64,000 nucleotides of DNA from Limimaricola pyoseonensis (GCF_900102015.1 NZ_FNAT01000001.1:372001-436000), one strand, 5' to 3'; counted from the first letter of the stretch, positions 37,317 through 47,538 are shown. Program-made: numbers and translations. The notes: generated by a model not told the origin, from the sequence alone.

Positions 37317-38030
37317 TCAGCCCCCCAGGAAGGTGCGGCGCACCTCGGGGTCGGCCAGAAGCTCTTCCCCGGTGCCGGTATAGGCGTTGGCGCCCTGCAC
37401 CAGCACGTAGCCGGTGTCGGCGATCTCGAGCGCCTGGCGCGCGTTCTGCTCGACCATTAGGATGGTGATGCCGGCGCGCGCGACCTCGATGATGCGGTCG
37501 AACAGCTCGTCCATCACGATCGGCGAGACGCCGGCCGTGGGCTCGTCGAGCATCAGCACCGAGGGCTGTGTCATCAGCGCCCGGCCGACCGCAACCTGCT
37601 GGCGCTGGCCGCCCGAGAGCTCGCCCGCCGCCTGCCGGCGCTTGTCGCGCAGGATCGGGAACAGGTCGTAGACCTGCTCCATGGTCGGGCGGATGTCGTC
37701 GCGGCGCAGGAAGGCGCCCATCTCGAGATTCTCCTCGACGGTCATCGAGGGGAAGATGTTCGAGGTCTGCGGCACGAAGGCCATGCCCTTGGCGACGCGA
37801 TCCTGCGGGGAGAGATGCGTGATGTCCTCGCCGCCGATGCGCACCGCGCCCTGGCGCAGGTTCAGCATGCCGAACACCGCCTTCATCGCGGTGGACTTGC
37901 CGGCGCCGTTCGGGCCGACGATCACCGCGATCTTGCCCTTCTCGACCGAAAGCGTGCAGCCATGCAGGATGTCCGCGCCGCGGCCGTAACCGCCGGTCAT
38001 CCCTTCGCCGATCAGATGCGGCTCAGCCAT
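37317..38030 (-). CDS. livF: Branched-chain amino acid ABC transporter ATPase LivF
   Basis: This is a 237-residue ABC ATPase. Walker A is GPNGAGKST near residue 40, the Q-loop is FVPQTSNIF, the signature is LSGGQRQQVAVGRAL near residue 140, and Walker B is VLMLDEPTAGVSP near 160. The length and C-terminus (GTGEELLADPEVRRTFLGG) are typical of LivF rather than LivG. It follows livG after 36 bases and precedes livH by 3. Confidence 0.93.
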   Translation of the reverse strand: MAEPHLIGEGMTGGYGRGADILHGCTLSVEKGKIAVIVGPNGAGKSTAMKAVFGMLNLRQGAVRIGGEDITHLSPQDRVAKGMAFVPQTSNIFPSMTVEENLEMGAFLRRDDIRPTMEQVYDLFPILRDKRRQAAGELSGGQRQQVAVGRALMTQPSVLMLDEPTAGVSPIVMDELFDRIIEVARAGITILMVEQNARQALEIADTGYVLVQGANAYTGTGEELLADPEVRRTFLGG

Positions 38031-38066
38031 GCGCCGCTCCCCGTGTCTTGTTCAACAGTTGTCCCC

Positions 38067-38852
38067 TCATGCCGTCTCCGCGGCCTGCTTGTTCTTGAGA
38101 CCCGTGCCGAGATAGGCCTCGATCACCTGCTCGTTCTTCATGATGTCGGCGGCAGATCCCTCGGCCAGCACCTTGCCCTCGGCCATGACGATGACCGGGT
38201 CGCAGAGGCGGCCGATGAAATCCATGTCGTGCTCGATCACGCAGAAGGTGTAGCCACGCTCCTTGTTGAGCCGCACGATCGCGTCGCCGATGGTGTTGAG
38301 CAGCGTCCGATTCACGCCGGCGCCGACCTCGTCGAGGAAGACCACCTTGGCGTCGACCATCATGGTGCGGCCCAGCTCCAGAAGCTTCTTCTGCCCGCCC
38401 GACAGGTTGCCCGCGCGCTCGTCGGCAAGATGCGAGATGGTCAGGAAGTCGAGCACCTCGTCGGCCTTCTCGGCCAGCGCGCGTTCCTGCGCGCGGATCT
38501 TGCCGCGCCCGAACCAGGCGTTCCACAGCGTCTCGCCGGTCTGGCTCGCGGGGACCATCATCAGGTTCTCGCGCACCGTCATCGAGGAAAACTCGTGCGC
38601 GATCTGGAAGGTGCGCAGCAGGCCCTTGTGGAACAGCTCGTGCGGCGGCAGGCCGGTGATGTCCTCGCCATCCATGGTGACGCGGCCAGAGGTCGGTGGA
38701 AGTCTGCCGGCTATGACGTTGAAGAGCGTGGTTTTTCCCGCACCGTTCGGGCCGATCAGCCCGGTGATCGAGCCGGTCTCGATCTTCAGTGAGGCGCCGT
38801 CCACGGCGTGAAAACCGCCGAAATGGCGGTGGAGGTTCTCGACGGTGATCAT
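38067..38852 (-). CDS. livG: Branched-chain amino acid ABC transporter ATPase LivG
   Basis: This is a 261-residue ABC ATPase. Walker A is GPNGAGKTT near residue 36, followed by FNVIAGRLPPTSG. LLRTFQIAHEFSSMTVRENL is the LivG Q-loop region. The signature is LSGGQKKLLELGR near 150, and Walker B is VVFLDEVGAGV, with Val-Gly-Ala where many LivG have Pro-Ala-Ala. The closing VIEAYLGTG is the LivG C-terminus. It is separated from the upstream binding-protein gene by about 100 bases containing a strong hairpin. Confidence 0.93.
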   Translation of the reverse strand: MITVENLHRHFGGFHAVDGASLKIETGSITGLIGPNGAGKTTLFNVIAGRLPPTSGRVTMDGEDITGLPPHELFHKGLLRTFQIAHEFSSMTVRENLMMVPASQTGETLWNAWFGRGKIRAQERALAEKADEVLDFLTISHLADERAGNLSGGQKKLLELGRTMMVDAKVVFLDEVGAGVNRTLLNTIGDAIVRLNKERGYTFCVIEHDMDFIGRLCDPVIVMAEGKVLAEGSAADIMKNEQVIEAYLGTGLKNKQAAETA

Positions 38853-38918
38853 GTGGTCCCCGTGCGGTCCAGTTTCCCTGTCATCTCAGGGGTCTGGCCC
38901 GTGTTCTTGTTGCGGGAT

Positions 38919-38944
38919 GCGCCGCGCCCCGAAGGGCGCGGCGC
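38919..38944 (-). terminator. Hairpin between the binding-protein gene and livG
   Basis: A perfect 11-base-pair G+C stem (38919-38929 with 38934-38944) lies 7 bases after the binding-protein stop. There is no T-run, so it is more likely an mRNA-stabilising or partial-termination element. Such elements keep the binding protein in excess over the membrane components. Confidence 0.55.
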
Positions 38945-38951
38945 GGCGGTA

Positions 38952-40148
38952 TCAGCGGTAGCCGACGGTCTCGATGGCGCCGTCGCGGATCTCGATCTCG
39001 CGGAAGGAGCCCGCGCTCTCGCCCGGCTCGATGAACTCGACCGCAGTGGCGCCGACATAGTCGATGTCCTCGCCCGCGGCGATCAGCTCGAGCGCCTTGC
39101 CCAGCTCGCCCGGCAGGATCGGCTCGCCCGGGGCGTTGGCGATCTCCATGATCGCGCCGGCATAGTCGGAGGCCGAGGTCGAGCCGGCCTTCTGCATCGC
39201 GAGCAGCATCAGCGCGGCGGCGTCGTAGCTCTCGCCGGTGTAGATGCCGGTCGGGTTGATGCCGGCCTCGGTCGCCATCTCCTGGAACATGGTCGCGCCT
39301 TCGCTGTCCGAGCCGGGCAGCTGGCCGAAGGAGCCCTCGAGGCCCGCGCCGAGATCGTCGACGATCTGCTGGCCGATCATGCCGTCGGGCAGCACGAAGG
39401 TGTCGAAGGCGCCACTGTCGAGCGAGGACTGGATGATGCCCTTGCCGCCCTGGTCGGTGTAGCCGGCCACGACCAGCACTTCACCGCCGGCGGAGGCCAG
39501 CGAGGCGACTTCGGCCGAGTAGTCGGCCTTGCCGTCCTCATGCGCCGCCGAGATGGTGACGCTGCCGCCGGCGGCCTCGAAGGCGCTCTGGAAGCTGTCG
39601 GCAAGGCCCTTGCCGTAGTCGTTGTTGGTGTAGGTCAGCGCGACCTCGCTGATGCCGCGATCCATCAGCACGTTCGACATGATCTCGCCCTGGCGCGCGT
39701 CCGACGGCGCGGTGCGGAAGAACATGCCGTCATCCTCGGCCTCGCTCAGGGCGGGCGAGGTGGCGGAGGGCGAGATCATCACCACGCCGTTCGGGCGGGC
39801 GACGTTCTGCAGGATCGCGCCGGTCACGCCCGAGCAGTCGGCACCCATGATGCCGGCCACGCCGTCGGTGGTCACAAGGCGCTCGGCCGCGGCGGTCGCG
39901 GCGGCGGCGTCGATGCAGGTGGAGTCGGCGCGCACCGCCTCGACCATGGCGCCGTCCATGAACTGGCCGGTCTCGTTGATCTCGTTGATCGCGACCTCGG
40001 CACCGCCCGCCATGTCGGGCGTGATCGACTCGAGCGGGCCGGTGAAGCCCAGGATGATGCCGATCTTGACGGTTTCGCCGTGGCTTTCGGCCGTGGCGGC
40101 CCCGGCCACGAGCGCGGTGGCCGCGCTGGCCAGCAGCAGTTTCTTCAT
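38952..40148 (-). CDS. Branched-chain amino acid ABC transporter substrate-binding protein
   Basis: This is a 398-residue periplasmic binding protein of the Leu/Ile/Val type (Peripla_BP_6). A signal peptide (KKLLLASAATALVAGAATAES) is followed by VKIGIILGFTGPLESITPDM near residue 28, GADCSGVTGAI near residue 110, MISPSATSPALSE and VALTYTNNDYGKGLAD. The ligand cannot be read from sequence; many members of this family bind amides, urea or aromatic compounds. Being first in the operon and separated from livG by a hairpin is the usual arrangement. A GGGAG ribosome site precedes the ATG. Confidence 0.9.
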   Translation of the reverse strand: MKKLLLASAATALVAGAATAESHGETVKIGIILGFTGPLESITPDMAGGAEVAINEINETGQFMDGAMVEAVRADSTCIDAAAATAAAERLVTTDGVAGIMGADCSGVTGAILQNVARPNGVVMISPSATSPALSEAEDDGMFFRTAPSDARQGEIMSNVLMDRGISEVALTYTNNDYGKGLADSFQSAFEAAGGSVTISAAHEDGKADYSAEVASLASAGGEVLVVAGYTDQGGKGIIQSSLDSGAFDTFVLPDGMIGQQIVDDLGAGLEGSFGQLPGSDSEGATMFQEMATEAGINPTGIYTGESYDAAALMLLAMQKAGSTSASDYAGAIMEIANAPGEPILPGELGKALELIAAGEDIDYVGATAVEFIEPGESAGSFREIEIRDGAIETVGYR

Positions 40149-40403
40149 CTTCGTCTCCCTGACGCGTGATTATTATGGGGCCACGCTAGACGCGGCCCGT
40201 GTGAAAGAAAAGACAAAGCTGAATGGCGTTGCGGCGTTACGTGGCTGCGCCATCGGGCGCATCATAGGATTGCGCGGCCTCGATTCCGCGCCATGAAATT
40301 GCGCGCCGAGCCTTTCGCGCGGCCAGCCCGGCGGCGCACGGCGAAGACCCGCGCGCTCAGGCTGCGCGAGAGGCGTCCGGGGCGACAGGAAGTTGCGCGG
40401 CGG

Positions 40404-41408
40404 TCACTCGGCGCGGCGCAACCCGCGGCTGCCGCGCTCGCGATAGGGGGTGGTGTGGTAGTGCGCGCGGTAGCATTTCGAGAAATGCGACGGGCTGGTG
40501 AAGCCGCAGGCCAGCGCCACGTTGATCACGCTCATGTCGGTCTGCATCAGCAGGTTGCGGGCGCGGCTGAGCCGCAGCTCCATGTAGTAGCGCTTGGGGC
40601 TGCGGGTCAGGTAGCGGCGGAACAGCCGCTCGAGCTGGCGGGTCGACATGCCCACGCGCTCGGCCAGAATCGCCGGGCTCACCGGGTCCTCGATCGCCTT
40701 CTCCATCGCCTGGATCACCTGCGCCAGCTTGGGGTGACGGACGCCGATCCGGGTCGGCGTCGAGAGCCGCTGCGTGTCCTGGTCGGTGCGGATGGTCGAG
40801 TAGATCAGCTGGTCGGCGACCGCGTTGGCGAGATCCTCGCCGTGATCGTCGGCGATCAGCTTGAGCATCAGGTCGATCGAGGCGGTGCCGCCCGCGGTGG
40901 TGATGCGGTTGCCGTCGATCACGAAGACCGACTTGGTCAGCGTGACCTCCTCGAACTCCTCGGCGAAGCTGTCCTGGTTCTCCCAGTGGATCGTGGCGCG
41001 CTTGCCGTCGAGCAGGCCGGCCCGGGCCAGCGTGTAGCCGGCGGTGCAGAGCCCGCCCATCACCGCGCCGCGCCGCGCCTCGCGCCGGAGCCAGTTCAGG
41101 AGCTTGCGGGTGCTGGCCGCCTGCACGTCGAGGCCGCCGCACAGGAGCACCGTGTCCTCGCGCGCAAGCTCGCCGAGATCCATGTCGAGATTGAACACCG
41201 CCCCGTTCGAGCAGGCGGCGGTCTCGCCGCCTTCGCCGGCCAGCACCCAGCTGTAAAGTTCGCGTCCGGCCATGCGGTTGGCGATCCTGAGCGCCTCGAC
41301 CGCGCAGGAAAAGCACAGCATGGTGAAGCGCGGCAGAAGCACGAAGACGAAGCGCCGGGTCCGGATGTCGCCGCCGGGCAGGGGAACGGGCTGGAAGTCG
41401 TCTGTCAT
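40404..41408 (-). CDS. GlxA-family AraC-type transcriptional regulator
   Basis: This 334-residue protein has an N-terminal DJ-1/PfpI domain ([28 protein letters not shown] by positions near 20-50, and [25 protein letters not shown] near 140). It ends in an AraC-type pair of helix-turn-helices ([20 protein letters not shown] near residue 255, and [22 protein letters not shown] near 300). Relatives regulate use of quaternary amines such as carnitine, choline and glycine betaine. No such genes are adjacent, but the liv importer gene ends 255 bases away and could be a target. I start at the ATG at 41408. Confidence 0.88.
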   Translation of the reverse strand: MTDDFQPVPLPGGDIRTRRFVFVLLPRFTMLCFSCAVEALRIANRMAGRELYSWVLAGEGGETAACSNGAVFNLDMDLGELAREDTVLLCGGLDVQAASTRKLLNWLRREARRGAVMGGLCTAGYTLARAGLLDGKRATIHWENQDSFAEEFEEVTLTKSVFVIDGNRITTAGGTASIDLMLKLIADDHGEDLANAVADQLIYSTIRTDQDTQRLSTPTRIGVRHPKLAQVIQAMEKAIEDPVSPAILAERVGMSTRQLERLFRRYLTRSPKRYYMELRLSRARNLLMQTDMSVINVALACGFTSPSHFSKCYRAHYHTTPYRERGSRGLRRAE

Positions 41409-41541
41409 GGCGTAACCATCGTCGCACACGGCGCCGCTGGCCGCGATGTTTTCGACCGAAACAGGTTTGCGCGCGGGCCGCAATAGCGTCTCTTCGCGAC
41501 GCGGGCCGGGTCGTTTTCGAAACAGCTCCGGCCATTTGCCG

Positions 41542-41570
41542 TTGGCCCTCCGGCGATTGCGCGTTATACA
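41542..41570 (+). promoter_or_regulatory. Candidate promoter of the DAHP synthase gene
   Basis: TTGGCC (41542-41547) and TATACA (41565-41570) are 17 bases apart, and the predicted start is about 30 bases before the ATG at 41609. The spacing and -10 are good. Confidence 0.55.
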
Positions 41571-41608
41571 CCCGCCGATATTTCCGAAGCCTCCATTGGA
41601 GCGAGACC

Positions 41609-42979
41609 ATGACCGAGTGGAAGAAGGCCGACTGGCGTGCCAAGCCCCGGGTGCAGATGCCCGATTATACCGACGCGGAGCGCCTCTCCGCCGTCGAGGC
41701 GCGCCTGGCCTCCTATCCGCCCTTGGTCTTTGCCGGCGAGGCGCGCAAGCTGCAGGCCAAGCTCGCCGCGGCCGGCCGCGGCGAGGCCTTCCTGCTGCAG
41801 GGCGGCGACTGCGCCGAGAGCTTCGCGGCCTTCAACGCCGACCATATCCGCGACACCTTCAAGGTGATGCTGCAGATGGCGGTGGTGCTGACCTACGGCG
41901 CCAAGGTTCCGGTCGTGAAGGTCGGCCGCATGGCCGGGCAGTTCGCCAAGCCGCGCTCGGCCCCGACCGAGACGGTGGGCGGCCAGGAGCTGCCGAGCTA
42001 CCGCGGCGACATCATCAACGGCTTCGACTTCACCGCTGAAGCGCGCATCCCCGAGCCCGAGCGCATGCTGCAGGCCTACACCCAGGCGGCGGCAACGCTG
42101 AACCTGCTGCGCGCCTTCTCGACCGGCGGCTATGCCGACGTCCACAAGGTGCATGCCTGGACGCTCGGCTTCACCGGCGCGCCCGAGGCCGAGAAGTATC
42201 GCGACATGGCGAACCGGATCACCGACACGCTCGACTTCATGGAGGCCGCCGGCATCCGTGACGAGGCGGCGCACGCGCTGCAGACGGTGGAGTTCTACAC
42301 CAGCCATGAGGCGCTGCTGCTGGAATACGAAGAGGCGCTGACCCGCGTCGACTCGACGTCGGGCAAGTGGCTGGCGGGCTCGGGCCACATGATCTGGATC
42401 GGCGACCGCACCCGTCAGCCCGACGGCGCGCATGTCGAGTTCGCGCGCGGCGTGCAGAACCCGATCGGCCTGAAATGCGGCCCCTCGATGACCTCGGGCC
42501 ATCTCAAGGCGCTGATGGCCAAGCTCAACCCGAACAACGAGGAAGGTCGCCTGACCCTGATCGCCCGCTTCGGCGCCGGTTCGGTCGGCGAGCACCTGCC
42601 GCGGCTGATCCGCGCCGTGCAGGAAGAGGGCGCCAAGGTCACCTGGTCCTGCGACCCGATGCATGGCAACACCATCAAGTCCTCCTCGGGCTACAAGACC
42701 CGCCCCTTCGACAGCGTGCTGCGCGAGGTGCGCGAGTTCTTCGCGGTGCACAACGCCGAAGGCACCGTGCCGGGCGGCGTGCATTTCGAGATGACCGGGG
42801 CCGACGTGACCGAGTGCACCGGCGGCGTGCGCGCCGTCACCGACGAGGATCTCTCGGACCGCTACCACACCGCCTGCGACCCGCGTCTCAACGCCTCGCA
42901 GTCGCTGGAACTGGCCTTCCTCGTGGCCGAGGAGCTTTCGGCCCGCCGCGCCGGGCTGGAGACGGCCGAAGCCGTCTGA
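41609..42979 (+). CDS. 3-deoxy-7-phosphoheptulonate synthase, class II
   Basis: This 456-residue enzyme catalyses the first step of the shikimate pathway, joining phosphoenolpyruvate and erythrose 4-phosphate. It is the plant/actinobacterial class II type, shown by [17 protein letters not shown] at the start, [11 protein letters not shown] near residue 70, [16 protein letters not shown] near residue 105, [19 protein letters not shown] near 265 and [10 protein letters not shown] near 350. The length is standard for the class. A promoter-like element precedes it, and a strong terminator follows. No attenuator peptide is visible before it. Confidence 0.95.
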   Translation: MTEWKKADWRAKPRVQMPDYTDAERLSAVEARLASYPPLVFAGEARKLQAKLAAAGRGEAFLLQGGDCAESFAAFNADHIRDTFKVMLQMAVVLTYGAKVPVVKVGRMAGQFAKPRSAPTETVGGQELPSYRGDIINGFDFTAEARIPEPERMLQAYTQAAATLNLLRAFSTGGYADVHKVHAWTLGFTGAPEAEKYRDMANRITDTLDFMEAAGIRDEAAHALQTVEFYTSHEALLLEYEEALTRVDSTSGKWLAGSGHMIWIGDRTRQPDGAHVEFARGVQNPIGLKCGPSMTSGHLKALMAKLNPNNEEGRLTLIARFGAGSVGEHLPRLIRAVQEEGAKVTWSCDPMHGNTIKSSSGYKTRPFDSVLREVREFFAVHNAEGTVPGGVHFEMTGADVTECTGGVRAVTDEDLSDRYHTACDPRLNASQSLELAFLVAEELSARRAGLETAEAV

Positions 42980-43001
42980 CGGCGATCGGATATCACGCAT
43001 C

Positions 43002-43028
43002 AAGGGCGGCCCGTGGGCCGCCCTTTTT
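43002..43028 (+). terminator. Intrinsic terminator after the DAHP synthase gene
   Basis: A perfect 11-base-pair stem (43002-43012 with 43015-43025) with a GT loop leads into TTTTT (43024-43028). It lies 22 bases after the stop and also separates the convergent PAS gene. Confidence 0.9.
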
Positions 43029-43064
43029 GCATGTCGGCCAAGGGCCGGGCAGCGGAGAAGCGGA

Positions 43065-43649
43065 TCAGGCGTTGTCGACCACGAGCCGCAGCTCGGGGCG
43101 CCCGCTCCGGGCGCGCGCCGGGCGCAGGGGCTCGATCCGTTCGGCCGGGCCGAGGTGGATGCCCCCGGGAATGGCCTGCGCCGGCCCGTCGATGGCGAGC
43201 GCGCCGAGCAGCTGCGTGCCCCCGGCGTCGCGCAGCGGCAGCAGCAGCAGCCGTCCTTCGCGCGGCGCGTGGCCGGGCGACCGGCCGATCGCGACCGGGC
43301 AGGCGACAAGCGCCGGGGCCCCGAAGGCCGTCGCGACGCAACCCGCCAGCCGGTGCCGGGACGCGGGGGCGAAGAGGTCACCAAAATCGGCGCCCCGGGC
43401 CTCAGCGCCCAGCCAGCCCGACAGCGCCCGGCCCGCCACGCGCATCCGCAGCGCGCCGGGCTGCTTCTCGATCAGGAAGGCCCAAGGCAGCACGGCCTCG
43501 ATCCGCGCCGGGTCGATGTCGTGGCGCGCCGGCCGGCGGCCTGCGCCTGCGAGGCTGCGCCAGTAGCGCTCGAGCTGGACGAGAGCCGGGACATCGCGGG
43601 CGGCCGATCCAACCGGACCGCCGAGGATCGATATGCCGCTTCCGTTCAT
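43065..43649 (-). CDS. PAS_5-domain protein
   Basis: This is a 194-residue soluble protein of the alphaproteobacterial PAS_5 family (Pfam 07310). The recognisable core is LVQLERYWRSLAG, RHDIDPARIEAVLPWAFLIEK near residue 50 and MRVAGRALSGWLGAEARG near residue 70, followed by a weaker PAS second half. There is no output domain, so it probably signals through a partner. The ATG at 43649 gives MNGSGISILG. The upstream 20 bases contain a direct repeat GTCAC with an 11-base period (on the minus strand), which might be a regulator site. Confidence 0.75.
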   Translation of the reverse strand: MNGSGISILGGPVGSAARDVPALVQLERYWRSLAGAGRRPARHDIDPARIEAVLPWAFLIEKQPGALRMRVAGRALSGWLGAEARGADFGDLFAPASRHRLAGCVATAFGAPALVACPVAIGRSPGHAPREGRLLLLPLRDAGGTQLLGALAIDGPAQAIPGGIHLGPAERIEPLRPARARSGRPELRLVVDNA

Positions 43650-43816
43650 GTCCCGCCTCCGATCTTGTCCGCAATGTGACCATAACGTGACGCGGCGGGC
43701 GAATAGGTTTATTCCGGGTAAACTCGTTAATCGCGGCAAGGCCGCTTGCCCCGACGCCGCTATTTTCCTAACCCCTTCGAACCCCGTCCGCCGGGGGCGC
43801 CAGACGGGAGAGCCTG

Positions 43817-44707
43817 ATGATCCGCTCCATGACTGCCTTCGCCAGCCGCAGCGGCCGGCGCGGTGCGCAGCACTGGGCCCTTGAGATGCGCGGCGTGAAC
43901 GCGCGCGGCCTCGACCTGCGGCTCAGGCTGCCCGACGGCCTGCACGGGCTGGAGCAGCCGCTGCGACGGCTGCTCTCCGCCCGGCTGACCCGCGGGGCGG
44001 TGACGATGTCGCTGAAGGTCTCCCGCGATCCCGCCCTGGGCGGTTGGGAGATCGACGAGGCCGAGCTCGACCGGGTCCTGTCCGCGATCGGCCGGGTGAC
44101 CGCCCGGGCGCAGCAGCGGGGGCTGCCGCTGGCCCCGTCCAGCGCGTCCGACATCCTCGCCGCGCGCGGCGTGATGCGCGGTGCCGAGTCAGATACCGAC
44201 GAGGCCGGCCTGACCGAGGCGATGATGCCCGAGGCCGAGGCGCTGCTTTCGGATTTCCTGTCGATGCGCGAGGCCGAGGGCGCGGCGCTGGCGCGCATCC
44301 TGTCGGGCCATCTCGACGAGGTGGCGGCGCTTCTGGCCGAGGCGCGCGCCGCCGCGGCCGAGCGCGGCGCGGGCGCGGCCGAACGGCTGGAGGCGGCGAT
44401 CGCCCGCGTGGCCGGTGCCGGCGCCCGGGTCGAGCCCGACCGTCTCGCACAGGAGTTGGCGCTCTTGGCCACGCGCAGCGACGTCACCGAGGAGCTGGAC
44501 CGGATCGAGGCGCATCTCGATGCGGCGCGCGCGCTTCTCGCCGACGATGCGCCGAGCGGCCGGCGGCTCGACTTCCTCGTGCAGGAATTCCAGCGCGAGG
44601 CCGGCACGCTGTGCGCGAAATCGGGGTCCGAGCGGCTGACCCGGGCCGGGCTCGAACTCAAGGCGGTGATCGAACGGGTCAGGGAACAGGTTCAGAACGT
44701 GGAATGA
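43817..44707 (+). CDS. yicC: YicC/YloC family endoribonuclease
   Basis: This is a 296-residue YicC-family protein. The N-terminal domain has [32 protein letters not shown] and [10 protein letters not shown]. The C-terminal DUF1732-type part has [20 protein letters not shown] and [23 protein letters not shown]. coli YicC helps degrade the RyhB small RNA, and a related protein is an endoribonuclease. The protein has several long alpha-helical, alanine-rich stretches near residues 150-210. Its stop overlaps the gmk start by ATGA, the common yicC-gmk pairing. Confidence 0.9.
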   Translation: MIRSMTAFASRSGRRGAQHWALEMRGVNARGLDLRLRLPDGLHGLEQPLRRLLSARLTRGAVTMSLKVSRDPALGGWEIDEAELDRVLSAIGRVTARAQQRGLPLAPSSASDILAARGVMRGAESDTDEAGLTEAMMPEAEALLSDFLSMREAEGAALARILSGHLDEVAALLAEARAAAAERGAGAAERLEAAIARVAGAGARVEPDRLAQELALLATRSDVTEELDRIEAHLDAARALLADDAPSGRRLDFLVQEFQREAGTLCAKSGSERLTRAGLELKAVIERVREQVQNVE

Positions 44708-45347
44708 CGGACATGCATCGGCGCGGCCTTCTCATCATCCTTTCCTCGCCCTCGGGCGCGGGCAAATCGACATTGGCCCGGCGCCTGCGCGCCTGGGATC
44801 CGAGCCTGAGCTTCTCGATCTCGGCCACGACCCGCGCGCCGCGCCCGGGCGAGCAGGACGGGGTCGACTACCATTTCGTCGGCGAGGACCGGTTCAAGCG
44901 GATGGTGGCGGAGGGCGACATGCTCGAGCATGCCCGCGTCTTCGAGAACTATTACGGCTCGCCCGCCGGTCCGGTGGCCGAGGCGACCGAGGCCGGCCAC
45001 GACGTGCTGTTCGACGTCGACTGGCAGGGCGCGCAGCAGATCTCGAACTCGCGCATGGCCGAGCAGGTGCTGTCGATCTTCATCCTGCCGCCCTCGATCG
45101 CCGAGCTGCGCCGCCGCCTGGTCGGACGCGGCCAAGACGCGGCCGAGGTGATCGAGCGGCGGATGCAGAAAAGCTGGGACGAGATCAGCCATTGGGACGG
45201 CTACGACTACGTGCTGGTGAACGACGACCTTGACGAGACGGAGGCCCGTCTGAAAACCATCGTGCAGGCGGAGCGGCTGCGCCGCAGCCAGCAGCCGGGC
45301 CTGGTCGATCACGTCCGGGCGCTGCAATCGGAGTTCGAGGAGACCGC

Positions 45348-45351
<4 letters not shown>
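44704..45351 (+). CDS. gmk: Guanylate kinase
   Basis: This 215-residue enzyme phosphorylates GMP to GDP using ATP. The P-loop is [10 protein letters not shown] near residue 15. GMP-binding motifs are [13 protein letters not shown] near residue 38 and YHFV, with [14 protein letters not shown] near residue 75 and the lid [14 protein letters not shown] near residue 100. The length and order are standard. It is coupled by 4-base overlaps to yicC before it and the gamma carbonic anhydrase gene after it. Confidence 0.96.
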
Positions 45352-45865
<514 letters not shown>

Positions 45866-45869
<4 letters not shown>

Positions 45870-46234
45870 CCGTCCCAGGGCATCTGCAGGATCTCGAAGT
45901 CGATGCCGGGCGCGGCGGTGCGCACTTCACGCTCGATCATCGCGGCGTGGGGATGCCGGGGGCTCAAGGCCCGGTAACGGCCGCCATAGCGCATCTCGGC
46001 CAGGCGGCAGGCCAGCTCCAGCGCGTCGAAATCCGACGCCACCAGCGGCGAGATCACCAGTTGCGGCCCCGCTTGCAACGCCTCGCCGAAATCGGCGTAG
46101 GTGCAGCACCGGATCTGAAGATCCGGTTCCGGCAGGGGCAGAGCCTTGTGTTGGATATATGTCGGAAAACGCCCGACCATGAGGGTAAGCGAAGCGGTGG
46201 CGCCGATGATGGGCGCCATCTCCAGCAAGGGCAT
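45866..46234 (-). CDS. Unrecognised 122-residue protein with receiver-like pattern
   Basis: I do not recognise this gene. The protein starts [19 protein letters not shown] and has alternating strand-helix stretches: [66 protein letters not shown], ending [11 protein letters not shown]. The order suggests a flavodoxin-like or receiver-like alpha/beta fold without a clear phosphoacceptor aspartate. It is encoded convergently to the carbonic anhydrase gene (4-base overlap) and diverges from phoR with a 170-base AT-richer gap, so it could be a signalling accessory. Codon use looks native. Confidence 0.55.
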
Positions 46235-46267
46235 GCCGGACCTCCAGAACAACAATACTAGCTAAAC

Positions 46268-46296
46268 TTGAGAACGATACTGCCAGAATTGATACA
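46268..46296 (+). promoter_or_regulatory. Possible phoR promoter region
   Basis: The gap before phoR is unusually AT-rich for this window. TTGAGA (46268-46273) and GATACA (46291-46296) are 17 bases apart. Other combinations such as TTGATA with TATAGC have 19-base spacing. Low certainty. Confidence 0.3.
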
Positions 46297-46407
46297 ACCT
46301 CGGACTGAAATTGTATAGCCCTTTCATTTAGCCCGAAAGTACAGGTCGGGCGGGTTGCAGGCATCCTAGCATTGGGGCTGGGCAGGGCGGCCGACGCGCG
46401 CTACGCC

Positions 46408-47454
46408 ATGCACATGACCAGCTCGCCGCTCGACAGCCTCGTCTCCGCCCTGCCGATCCCCGTCCTGCTGGTCGGGCCCGCCGAACGGATCGAGGCGGCC
46501 AACGAACCCGCGCGGCGGCTGCTCGGAGCCGCGCAGCTCGGCCGGCATTACATCACCGCGCTGCGCCAGCCCGGTGTCCTCGATGCGGTCGAGGCGACCC
46601 TGCGAGACGGCCGGTCTCGCCAGTCGCGCTATCTGGGCCGCGAGGGCGGGCGCGACACCACCTGGACGGTCAGCGTCGGCGCCGTCGATCTCGAGCGCGG
46701 CCGCGGCGTTCTGCTGAGCTTCGAGGACGTGACCGCGGTGGAGGAGGCCGGTGCCATGCGCCGCGACTTCGTCGCCAATGTCAGCCACGAGCTGCGCACC
46801 CCGATCACCGCGCTGCAGGGCTTCATCGAGACGCTGCGCGGCGCGGCGCGGGACGACGCGAAGGCGCGCGAGCGGTTCCTGTCGATCATGGATCGCGAGG
46901 TCGTCCGCATGGCGCAGCTGGTCTCCGACCTGCTGTCGCTGAGCCGGGTCGAGCAGAACGAGCGGCGGCGACCGACCGACCCGGTCGAGCTGTGCGGACT
47001 GGTCGAGCAGGTCGTCGCGCTGCTTCAGCCAACGGCCGAACGCGACGGCGTCGCGCTGCGGGTTTCGCGGCCCGAGGGGCCCATCGTGGTGCCGGGCGAC
47101 GAGGAGCAGATCCGGCAGGTTCTGAGCAACCTGATCGGCAACGCCATCAAGTATGGCGGCGCGCAGCGGCCGGTGGACATCACGCTGGCCGCGCCGGCGC
47201 AGGAGGCGATGCTGCGGGCCGAAGGCGTCCGGCTCTGCGTCGCGGATCATGGCGACGGCATCGAGCTGCATCACATCCCGCGGCTGACCGAGCGCTTCTA
47301 CCGGATCGACAGCCATCGCTCCCGTGCGGTCGGCGGCACCGGGCTCGGGCTGGCGATCGTCAAGCATATCGTCAACCGCCATCGCGGCCGGCTGCGGATC
47401 GAGAGCGCGCCGGGGCAGGGCAGCCGCTTCACCGTGATCCTGCCGACCCGCTAG
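46408..47454 (+). CDS. phoR: Phosphate regulon sensor histidine kinase (soluble form)
   Basis: This is a 348-residue histidine kinase. The N-terminus is a PAS domain (SALPIPVLLVGPAERIEAANEPARRLLG), with no membrane helices. HisKA contains the phospho-accepting His127 in NVSHELRTPITAL. HATPase_c has LIGNAIKYG, DHGDGIELHHIPRLTERFYR and GTGLGLAIVKHIVNRH. The PhoR-like ERFYRIDSHRSR box and position immediately before pstS identify the partner as PhoB, encoded at 53182. I prefer ATG 46408 or 46414 to an upstream TTG. Without its own membrane segment it must be held at the membrane through PhoU/Pst or be cytosolic. Confidence 0.9.
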   Translation: MHMTSSPLDSLVSALPIPVLLVGPAERIEAANEPARRLLGAAQLGRHYITALRQPGVLDAVEATLRDGRSRQSRYLGREGGRDTTWTVSVGAVDLERGRGVLLSFEDVTAVEEAGAMRRDFVANVSHELRTPITALQGFIETLRGAARDDAKARERFLSIMDREVVRMAQLVSDLLSLSRVEQNERRRPTDPVELCGLVEQVVALLQPTAERDGVALRVSRPEGPIVVPGDEEQIRQVLSNLIGNAIKYGGAQRPVDITLAAPAQEAMLRAEGVRLCVADHGDGIELHHIPRLTERFYRIDSHRSRAVGGTGLGLAIVKHIVNRHRGRLRIESAPGQGSRFTVILPTR

Positions 47455-47505
47455 GCCGATGCCCCGCCGGGGCTTGCCCTGTGGTCATCCGCCCTAGATC
47501 GCGGC

Positions 47506-47538
47506 TTGTCATGAAACTTTTACATGACTGTCACAAAA
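47506..47538 (+). promoter_or_regulatory. Pho box upstream of pstS
   Basis: Three consecutive 11-base repeats can be read: TTGTCATGAAA (47506-47516), CTTTTACATGA (47517-47527) and CTGTCACAAAA (47528-47538). The first and third match the PhoB consensus CTGTCAT/C closely. The box sits 82 bases before the pstS ATG. A CTAGAC at 47555-47560 could act as -10. This indicates induction of pstSCAB-phoU-phoB by PhoB on phosphate starvation. Confidence 0.85.

Noticed and set aside
43665-43690. A second Pho box upstream of the PAS_5 gene (GTCAC repeated at 11 bases)
   Set aside because: Only two half-sites are present, and they lack the TGTCA core and spacing of the pstS box; kept only as a remark in that gene's entry.
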